A stretch of 64,000 bases of DNA from Thermoguttaceae bacterium (lineage in GTDB: Bacteria; Planctomycetota; Planctomycetia; Pirellulales; Thermoguttaceae). Below, one piece after another: positions 17,737-24,438 of the stretch. A program made the translations under genes and the position numbers. Within the stretch, counting starts at the first letter, position 1. Every line of letters starts with the position of its first letter. Under the pieces are notes generated by a model. That model was not told the DNA's origin. It made no database searches and was given only the letters and a program-made list of their open reading frames with translations. The DNA lies in assembly GCA_017434455.1 (NCBI GenBank), contig JAFRFG010000036.1, forward strand, positions 1 to 64,000. The letters are read 5' to 3'.

Positions 17737-19014
17737 ATGCGGCAGACCTCGTTCCTCTTGCCGAAAGTTTTTGATATGAAGCCAATTCAGAGATGCCGGG
17801 TTCCGCGGTTTTTCCTCCCAGTCGTCCTGCTGTTGATCGGTGCCCTGTTTGCCGGACAATCTATGGCCGATGATACGGACGCCATGACCGTCGACGCCCT
17901 GTTCGAAAAACATGAAGCGGCGCTGGCGAAGACCGGTCGGATTAAAATGCGATACAAGATCAGGGAGTTCCAGACCGAGAGCGAGTATCTCTGGATCGAG
18001 TCGGGGGAAGAGAAATTCTTGCAGCCGATAGAAGGATCGCCCAATGACAGGGGAGCAACCGGTCAGCCAACTTATTTCACTCACGGCGGCGCTGTTTTCT
18101 CGACATACCTCGACGCTGACCATCTCACTACCTTCGCTCCGCAATCGCTTGCCGAATCGCTGAACAGCGGCCACGGTTTCACGTGTCATCACGCTAACCT
18201 GAATTGGGATTTGCGATCCCCCAGAAGACTAATCTTTTTCTCACCGGTTCTCGGGCAGCAGGGGTCGCGCTCGACCTTAAGAGAAGCTTTTTTCAGCAGC
18301 CCCTGGCAGAGTGAACCGAAAAAATCAACCAATGATCGGGGCGAGGTTCTCTGGACGGTCTTTTCCGCGGCCGAGCCGCTGACCGAAGAAGAGATGTCGC
18401 TGGACAGACCAGAGAAGGGCTGGACGATGGTTCAGTTCAACCAGACCAAAGGGTTCTGGGTTGAGTGTTTCGCGACCTTTGTCCCTGCTATGGACACAAG
18501 TGAAGGGCATTCACCCCAAGTCTTTAGCGGTTGTATCACCGAGTATAAAGATACCGCCTCCGGTCAGGCGGTTCCCGGCAAGGTTATCCACAGCAACTCG
18601 TCGCCGAAGGGGTTTCAGGAGAGACGGGGACGGATTGAGACGCCGGCCGCATGGACGGTCTTGGAGATTCTCGAGGGGACAATCGACGACGATTCGATCC
18701 GTGTCCCCGAGGTTCCGATCCGGCAATACGTCAAGGTGTTTCGCGAAGACCTTCAGGATCCGAACGGAAAAGAAGCCGAAGCTTTCACCCCGGTATCTTT
18801 CTGGGGGAAAGATGACGCCCCCGAAGTGACATTTCTTTCCTCGGAAGAGAAACAGTACGACGAATATGTTCGCCAGCGGTATAACGTGGAACAAACGCCG
18901 CTTCCGGAATCGGGGTTTTCCTCGATACCTCTTTGGCGCGTCGTCCTGCTGGGCGTCGGTATTTTGCTGGTAGCCGCCGCTTTGGTTCTTAGAAGGCGCC
19001 TGTCGGCCGCCTAA
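17737..19014 (+). CDS. Large secreted protein with C-terminal membrane anchor
   Basis: 425 residues from the ATG at 17737, which has GGGAGA about 10 nt upstream. Alternative starts are 17701, overlapping the previous stop, and 17776. A signal peptide (FLPVVLLLIGALFAGQSMA) is followed by a mature region opening AMTVDALFEKHEAALAKTGR, which resembles the start of LolA-like secreted domains. The C terminus has one helix (VVLLGVGILLVAAALVL) and the basic tail RRRLSAA. The architecture parallels the array proteins at 36.9-45.1 kb, without obvious direct identity. It is probably co-transcribed with the small cysteine-rich genes on either side. Function unknown. Confidence 0.7.
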   Translation: MRQTSFLLPKVFDMKPIQRCRVPRFFLPVVLLLIGALFAGQSMADDTDAMTVDALFEKHEAALAKTGRIKMRYKIREFQTESEYLWIESGEEKFLQPIEGSPNDRGATGQPTYFTHGGAVFSTYLDADHLTTFAPQSLAESLNSGHGFTCHHANLNWDLRSPRRLIFFSPVLGQQGSRSTLREAFFSSPWQSEPKKSTNDRGEVLWTVFSAAEPLTEEEMSLDRPEKGWTMVQFNQTKGFWVECFATFVPAMDTSEGHSPQVFSGCITEYKDTASGQAVPGKVIHSNSSPKGFQERRGRIETPAAWTVLEILEGTIDDDSIRVPEVPIRQYVKVFREDLQDPNGKEAEAFTPVSFWGKDDAPEVTFLSSEEKQYDEYVRQRYNVEQTPLPESGFSSIPLWRVVLLGVGILLVAAALVLRRRLSAA

Positions 19015-19067
19015 AAGCGCAGAACGGTTATGAAATGAGGTTTTTCATCCAACACAGGGAGTTAATG

Positions 19068-19274
19068 ATGTCCGAGAAGCTGTTTAATCTGGTTACGTTC
19101 AAACATCATTGGGCGGTTGCCGGTCTCTTTTACATTGGTATCGGCCTGATCCTTCTGGCGATCACCCCGGGGCAGTCGACCACCCAGGCAACCGACGGCT
19201 GCGGCGGCTGCCCCGAAGGACAGGTCTGTGTCCAGGTGGGCGAAGACTATCAGTGTATGTGCCCCGAGGAATGA
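19068..19274 (+). CDS. Very short exported or membrane-anchored cysteine-rich peptide
   Basis: 68 residues from the ATG at 19068; the adjacent ATG at 19065 is also possible. AGGGAG at 19056-19061 is the ribosome site. An N-terminal basic region and one hydrophobic helix (VAGLFYIGIGLILLAI) are followed by a 30-residue tail with five cysteines (DGCGGCPEGQVC, QCMCPEE), resembling half of an EGF-like knot. The stop overlaps the start of the DUF1573 gene (ATGA). The combination of a tiny Cys-rich exported peptide with a DUF1573 gene recalls the NVEALA-peptide loci of Bacteroidota, but I see no sequence match to them. Function unknown. Confidence 0.65.
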   Translation: MSEKLFNLVTFKHHWAVAGLFYIGIGLILLAITPGQSTTQATDGCGGCPEGQVCVQVGEDYQCMCPEE

Positions 19275-19753
19275 TGTCGGCGATAGCGATAAACAAGCGC
19301 CTCGCCGCGAAGCTGCTCTTCGCCGCGGGGGCGGCCGTGCTTGTGTTCGGGGCATTCCGCTTCGTTCGCGGGGTCGTTGATGTCTGCGGTGTTCTTCTCA
19401 GCGACGAGCGCCTCGAGGCGGCTTCGGACAACTGTCAGTTCGGCGAGGTGCCCCGGAGGGAGCGGCTGACGCACACTTTCCGTCTGACCAATCGGGGGAA
19501 TAAGCCGATCTTTATTCGGGACGTCGTCCCGGGGTGCCGTTCGTGCGTCGAGGTCGCTCCCTTCCCCCAAGAGGCGATCGAACCGGGGCAGACGGCCGAG
19601 GTCACCGGGACCCTGCTGACCGACCACCTCCGCGGGCCTGTCCACAAGCCGATGCTCGTCAAGTACGGCCGCCGCCGATCATCGACGCTTCTTCTTTATT
19701 TTGACGCGACTATTATCGAAGGGGAGCCGGTGACGATGCCGGAAGAGCCATAG
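19271..19753 (+). CDS. DUF1573 domain protein, membrane-anchored
   Basis: 160 residues from the ATG at 19271, which overlaps the previous stop by 4 nt. One N-terminal helix (LLFAAGAAVLVFGAFRFV) is followed by a DUF1573-type immunoglobulin-like domain: FGEVPRRERLTHTFRLTNRG, then VVPGCRSCVEV and PGQTAEVTGTLLTD. DUF1573 domains are extracytoplasmic; the C-x-x-C in VPGCRSC may bind metal or form a disulfide. It is the last gene of the promoter-led cluster starting at 16118. Its exact partner is unknown, but the neighbourhood suggests export or maturation of the small cysteine-rich proteins. Confidence 0.78.
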   Translation: MMSAIAINKRLAAKLLFAAGAAVLVFGAFRFVRGVVDVCGVLLSDERLEAASDNCQFGEVPRRERLTHTFRLTNRGNKPIFIRDVVPGCRSCVEVAPFPQEAIEPGQTAEVTGTLLTDHLRGPVHKPMLVKYGRRRSSTLLLYFDATIIEGEPVTMPEEP

Positions 19754-19783
19754 GTGAGGGGAACAGGTGACGCTCGACGCAGA

Positions 19784-19815
19784 GGCCTGCCGCTGGGGAC
19801 GCGCTTCGAGGGGGA
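19784..19815 (+). pseudogene. Second small relic of the Gfo/Idh gene
   Basis: These 32 bases match 21080-21111 of the intact Gfo/Idh gene with only three mismatches (encoding GLPLGTRFEGE there). The following CGCCTTTCTTTT may continue the match after a deletion. In the parent gene this piece lies upstream of the piece found at 15972, yet here it lies 3.7 kb downstream, so the two relics are in inverted order around the intervening cluster. Confidence 0.6.
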
Positions 19816-19844
19816 CTCGCCTTTCTTTTCGCGCGTAATCCTCT

Positions 19845-19850
19845 TATAAT
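19845..19850 (+). promoter_or_regulatory. -10 box for the Gfo/Idh-GH2 operon
   Basis: A perfect TATAAT, 48 nt before the start of the oxidoreductase gene. The matching -35 region (around 19822-19827) is poor. Confidence 0.45.
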
Positions 19851-19897
19851 AGGGCTAATTGATTTTTTTACAGCCCTACCTTCCATAGGAGCCCATA

Positions 19898-21367
19898 ATG
19901 TCCAGCAATCATACTGCCTCCGGCGGCAATATTTCCCGACGCCGGTTTCTTCAAAATTCGCTGATCGCCTCCTGCGCCGCGGCCGGCGCGGTTCCCTATG
20001 TCTTCTCCTCCCGCGCCCGCGCCGATGAGGGACTCGACCGGATCCGGATCGGGGCGATCGGCTGCGGAGACCAGGGCCGCAACGACTTAAGCTACTTCGA
20101 CCAGATCGCCGATATCCCCGTCATTTGCGATATCGACACGGTCTACGGCCTCGACAAGACCCTCAAGACGGGGATCGGCGTGCACCGCGGCGGCGAGACG
20201 ATCGCCCCGGAAACATGCACCGACTACCGCCGGGTTCTGGACCGGGACGATATCGATGCGGTGATGATCGTCACGCCGGACCATTGGCACACGAAGATCG
20301 CCATCGAGGCGCTGCAGGCCGGCAAACATGTCTTCTGCGAAAAACCGCTGACGCTCACCATCGCCGAGAGCTTAGCCCTGAGAAAGGCCGCCGCCAAGTA
20401 CGGCAAGGTCTTCCAGGTCGGAACGATGCAGCGCTGCTTCCTCAACGAGTTTATGCTCGCGGCGCTGATCGTCCGGGGGGGGCACCTGGGGACGATCAAA
20501 AAAATCACCGTCGATATCGGCGGCGGCGACGTCTCGCCCGAGATCCCCGCGGCCGAGGCCCCCTCGTGGCTGGACTGGAACACCTGGCTCGGTCAGGCGC
20601 CCCAGACCGATTACCTCGCCACGGCGGCCGAGCCGGGCTGGGATGTCGCGGTGGGGCAGATCCCCCGCTACACCCGCGGCCACTACTCGTTCCGCTGGTG
20701 GTACGAGTACGCCGGGGGAAAATTCACCGACTGGGGAGCCCACCATATCGATATCGCGATGTGGGCGACCAATCGGCTCGAAAAGGGGGACGGCCCGGTC
20801 TCGATCGACGGGACCGACTCGGAGCATCCGGTCGAGTTCAAAGACGGTTATCCGACCGTCCATAACCGGTACAATACCGCCAACAGGTTCAACATTTACC
20901 ATACCTTCGCCGACGGAATGGTGATGAACGTCTGCTCCGAATCCCCCGACGGAAACGGCGTCCTCTTCGAGGGGACCGAAGGGCGCATCCACGTCTCGCG
21001 CGGCCGCGTCAAGGGAAAATGTATCGAGGAGGGGATCTCCGATCTGTTCACCGAGGACGACTACATCGCCCTGAACAACGGCCTGCCGCTGGGAACCCGC
21101 TTCGAGGGAGAGTACGACGCGCAGCGCCGCGCCTTTTTGGTACACAAAGAGAACTTCCTCTACTGCATCCGAAACGGCGGCAAGCCGATCAGCGATATCG
21201 AAAGCCATATCCAGTCGCTGCACCTGTGCCACTTAAGCGCCATCGCCGCGCGCCTTAAGCGAACGATCGCCTGGGACTCGAAAAACGAGACGATCGTCGG
21301 CGACGACCAGGCCGCGTCGTTCCTCTCCCGAGAGCAGCGCGCGGGGTTCGAGATTCCCGAGCCGTAA
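19898..21367 (+). CDS. Gfo/Idh/MocA-family oxidoreductase with twin-arginine signal
   Basis: 489 residues. The N terminus is a Tat leader (SRRRFLQNSLIASC) ending near SRARADEG, so the folded, cofactor-loaded enzyme is exported. The Rossmann motif is IRIGAIGCGDQGRND, and the family motif VFCEKPLTLT supplies the catalytic Lys of the EKP signature. The C-terminal domain includes GGKFTDWGAHHIDIAMWA, common in planctomycete and Bacteroidota members acting on sugars. The reaction is NAD(P)-dependent oxidation or reduction of a sugar or cyclitol; some Tat-type relatives are glycosidases, so the chemistry is not certain. A TATAAT box and AGGAG ribosome site precede it. The two downstream GH2 genes suggest a shared glycan pathway. 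Confidence 0.9.
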   Translation: MSSNHTASGGNISRRRFLQNSLIASCAAAGAVPYVFSSRARADEGLDRIRIGAIGCGDQGRNDLSYFDQIADIPVICDIDTVYGLDKTLKTGIGVHRGGETIAPETCTDYRRVLDRDDIDAVMIVTPDHWHTKIAIEALQAGKHVFCEKPLTLTIAESLALRKAAAKYGKVFQVGTMQRCFLNEFMLAALIVRGGHLGTIKKITVDIGGGDVSPEIPAAEAPSWLDWNTWLGQAPQTDYLATAAEPGWDVAVGQIPRYTRGHYSFRWWYEYAGGKFTDWGAHHIDIAMWATNRLEKGDGPVSIDGTDSEHPVEFKDGYPTVHNRYNTANRFNIYHTFADGMVMNVCSESPDGNGVLFEGTEGRIHVSRGRVKGKCIEEGISDLFTEDDYIALNNGLPLGTRFEGEYDAQRRAFLVHKENFLYCIRNGGKPISDIESHIQSLHLCHLSAIAARLKRTIAWDSKNETIVGDDQAASFLSREQRAGFEIPEP

Positions 21368-21455
21368 AAGGCGGGCCGGGCGAAATTCTTCCCGGCGGCC
21401 GCCTACGGACGGCCGGCGGCGCCGCTTTTGTCCCCGTCACAAGAAAATTTCAACA

Positions 21456-24356
21456 ATGTTTCACGATACAATGCTTCAGAAATTGATGCCCCGTCATTTT
21501 ATGCCCCGTACTGAAAACCGCCTCGGCCGCGGCGCCGCGGCGATGATTCTCTTCCCGATCTTCTTCCTCTCGGCGTTTTTCCTCCAGGCGCCCGGCGGCG
21601 CGCTTCGTGCCGAGGGGTGGGGGACGCGCCCCGCCACGCCCGCGGTGGTTCACCCGGCGGTGCTCTCGGATCGGCAGCAGGTTCTGTCGCTGCGCGGCAC
21701 GTGGGATTTTCTCCTCGACGAGGACCGCTCTTTGGCGCAGGCCGCCGAGGAGGGGACCCTTGACCCCGGCTGCTGGGAAGAAGCGCGCGGCCTCGAGGTC
21801 CCCGGCTGCTGGGAGGCGCAGGGGGTCGGAACGCCCGACATGAGTCAGCCGTGGGATATGTTCTGGGATTGGAACCCCCGGCCGATGAGTCACGTCTATA
21901 TGGGCTCGGTCCTCTACCGCAAAAAGGCGGAAATCCCCGCCTCCTGGAAGGACAAAGTCGTCCATCTGAAGGTCGGCGGTGTCCGGACCGAGGCGCGCTT
22001 CTGGGTCAACGGCCATCCGGTCGGCGAAATCAATACCTTCTGCGGAACCTATAAGTTCGATATCACCGACTTCCTCACGCCGGGGGAAGAGGCCGAGATC
22101 GTCGCCTCGGTCCGGAACGACACCCCCAGCCGCAAGGGGCAGATGTGCGACTTCCATCGCTTCGGCGGCTTCTACCGCGACATCGAGCTGGAAGCGACCC
22201 CCTCGACCTGGATCGACGACGTCTGGGTTCAGGGAAAGATCGAGGACGCCGGCGCGAAGCCCGACCGCACGGCGCGCGTTCATGTCACCCTCGGCTCGGC
22301 CGACGAGAAGATCCTCTCGGGCTCGGCGAAGCCGGGACAAATCCGCGTCGTGGTGAAGACATTGGACGGAAAGCAGGCGGCGCAAAAGCAGTTTCCCGCC
22401 GTGTTCGGGGAAGAGATGCTCCTCGAGATCCCCGTCCCCAACGCCCTGCTCTGGACCCCCGAGGCGCCGAACCTCTACCGCGCCGACGTGGAGCTGATCA
22501 ACCGCGACGGGACGCGCCACGGCTGGGTCGAGCGCTTCGGCTTCAGGAAATTGGAAGTTATCGGGAAGCGTTTCTTTTTCAACAACCTCCCCTTCTTCGT
22601 GCGAGGTTACGGCGAGGTCTTTATCTACCCGCTGACGATCATCTCGCCGCCGGACAGGCAGACGCATATCGACAATATGAAGATCATCAAACAAAGCGGT
22701 TTCGCCGCCTGCCGCATGCACACCCACTGCGAGATCCCCGAGTACTTCGAGGCGGCCGACGAGATGGGCATTCTCATCGAGCCGGAGCTGCCGTACTACA
22801 ACGATAATCCGTGCGAGGCATTCGAGTTCGATCCGATGCGCGATCTTGAGGAACTCTACCGCCACTACCGCCGCTACACCTCGTTCGCCTTCTACTCGAT
22901 GGGGAACGAAGGGAATATCGCCCATCCCAATCCGTCGCTCAATGTCATGAACCCTATCCCCGAGCATCCGGGGCTCGACGTGGAGCTGCACCGGTGGTGC
23001 CGCGAAAACGACCCCGACCGGCCGGCGCAGCACCAGGACGGCGGGGAGAACACCCCCGAGAACGCCGACTTCACTTCGAAACCGTATATGATCTGGCAGC
23101 CCGGTCAGTTCGACGATCTCCCCTTCCCGTTCACCGCGCACGAATACCTGAACCTCACGGTCAAACTCGATCCCCGCTTAGAGCCGCTCTTCACCGGAAC
23201 GCTTCTTTCGCCGGTCTCGATGGCCGCCTATGAGGAAGAGCTCGACGAGCTGAAACTCTCCCGTCCATGGGGGGACCGCTGCATTGTCGCGGCCCACAAA
23301 CTCCAGGCGTATCAGCAGAAGGTCGGGCTCGAGTCGGCCCGGCTCGACCCGGAGTGCGACGGCTACAACTTCTGGGACTTCCTCGATCAGATGGTGGTCC
23401 AGGAAGGGGCGTACACCTCGCAGGGATATATGAACGGCTTCTATCAGGTCAAAGACGGGGGGCTCACTCCCGAGCAATTCGCCGAGTTCAACTCCCCCCG
23501 CGCCGTTTTGTGCCGGTTCGACGCCGACCGTCGCTGCTTCAGCGGCGGCGATGCGCTTAAGGCCGACCTGACGCTGGCGGTTTTCGGCGACGAGCCGCTG
23601 ACCGCCGGCCAGATCGACTGGACGCTCGAGACCGACGCTCAGCGCCGCTTAAGCGGCAGCGTCCCGTTCGACGAATACGCCGTCGGCGACGTGCGCCCCG
23701 CCGGGACGCTCGAAGCGGCGCTGCCGAGAGTCGACCGCGCGGGAAAATGGACCCTCCGCGCGACGGTTCGCGGGACGGACATCACCAACCACTGGGACTT
23801 CTACCTCTTCCCCGAGCGCGGGGAGGTGTCGCTTTGCGGCGCGGCGGTCGATCCGGAGCTGATCGAAGAGCTCGCCGACGGCTATACCGACCTGGTGTCG
23901 TTCGACAGCGAAGAGGTCCAACCGACCGACGCGGTGATCGCCCGTTACGGCAGCGAATGCTATGAGAAGGCGGTGGAAGAGGGGCGGCGCGTTTTGGCGA
24001 TCCGCCCGGCCGAAGGGGACCCGAACGTCTCCCTGGGCTGGTGGTGGATGGGCTCGCAGCTGGGGACGGCGTTCGCCGACCACGACGCGCTGGGCGACTT
24101 CCCCCACGAGGGGTGGATGTCGCCGGGGCTGTGGTCCGAGATCATCAAGAGCGACCCGCTCGATGTTTCCGAGGCGCCGGGAGAATTCCAGCCGCTGGCC
24201 CTCGGCAGCCGCATCCACGGGTATAACCTCTATCTGGGGGAAAAACGGCAGGGGGACGCCGAGATCATCGCCGCCTTCGGTCTGGATCTGTTCGGCGACA
24301 CCCCCGAGCAGCGCGCCCTGCTCGACAACCTGATCGATTACATCCGGCGCAAGTGA
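21456..24356 (+). CDS. Secreted glycoside hydrolase family 2 protein (beta-galactosidase/glucuronidase-like)
   Basis: 966 residues; the first part of the N terminus is uncertain because several in-frame ATGs precede the signal peptide (FPIFFLSAFFLQAPGGALRA). GH2 order is visible: sugar-binding jelly roll (RTEARFWVNGHPVGEINTF, DFHRFGGFYRDIELEA), immunoglobulin-like domain, then a TIM barrel opening with FFVRGYGEVF. The acid/base is E485 in YSMGNEGNI; the nucleophile is likely the Glu in TAHEYLN. The barrel is followed by a glycosidase-type beta domain. It would act outside the cytoplasm on a glycan side chain; the substrate cannot be read. It lies 88 nt after the Gfo/Idh gene and 82 nt before another GH2 gene, probably one operon. 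Confidence 0.85.
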   Translation: MFHDTMLQKLMPRHFMPRTENRLGRGAAAMILFPIFFLSAFFLQAPGGALRAEGWGTRPATPAVVHPAVLSDRQQVLSLRGTWDFLLDEDRSLAQAAEEGTLDPGCWEEARGLEVPGCWEAQGVGTPDMSQPWDMFWDWNPRPMSHVYMGSVLYRKKAEIPASWKDKVVHLKVGGVRTEARFWVNGHPVGEINTFCGTYKFDITDFLTPGEEAEIVASVRNDTPSRKGQMCDFHRFGGFYRDIELEATPSTWIDDVWVQGKIEDAGAKPDRTARVHVTLGSADEKILSGSAKPGQIRVVVKTLDGKQAAQKQFPAVFGEEMLLEIPVPNALLWTPEAPNLYRADVELINRDGTRHGWVERFGFRKLEVIGKRFFFNNLPFFVRGYGEVFIYPLTIISPPDRQTHIDNMKIIKQSGFAACRMHTHCEIPEYFEAADEMGILIEPELPYYNDNPCEAFEFDPMRDLEELYRHYRRYTSFAFYSMGNEGNIAHPNPSLNVMNPIPEHPGLDVELHRWCRENDPDRPAQHQDGGENTPENADFTSKPYMIWQPGQFDDLPFPFTAHEYLNLTVKLDPRLEPLFTGTLLSPVSMAAYEEELDELKLSRPWGDRCIVAAHKLQAYQQKVGLESARLDPECDGYNFWDFLDQMVVQEGAYTSQGYMNGFYQVKDGGLTPEQFAEFNSPRAVLCRFDADRRCFSGGDALKADLTLAVFGDEPLTAGQIDWTLETDAQRRLSGSVPFDEYAVGDVRPAGTLEAALPRVDRAGKWTLRATVRGTDITNHWDFYLFPERGEVSLCGAAVDPELIEELADGYTDLVSFDSEEVQPTDAVIARYGSECYEKAVEEGRRVLAIRPAEGDPNVSLGWWWMGSQLGTAFADHDALGDFPHEGWMSPGLWSEIIKSDPLDVSEAPGEFQPLALGSRIHGYNLYLGEKRQGDAEIIAAFGLDLFGDTPEQRALLDNLIDYIRRK

Positions 24357-24438
24357 TCAAAGCCGATCACGCCAAAGAGAATCGATCAAAGCCGGCAAAC
24401 CACCGCCGGAAACGCCCACGAACAGGAAAGCGGCCGTT

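Noticed and set aside
21450-23141. A 563-codon open frame on the minus strand opposite the first GH2 gene
   Set aside because: It is a shadow of the glycosidase codons; no ribosome site or recognisable protein features.
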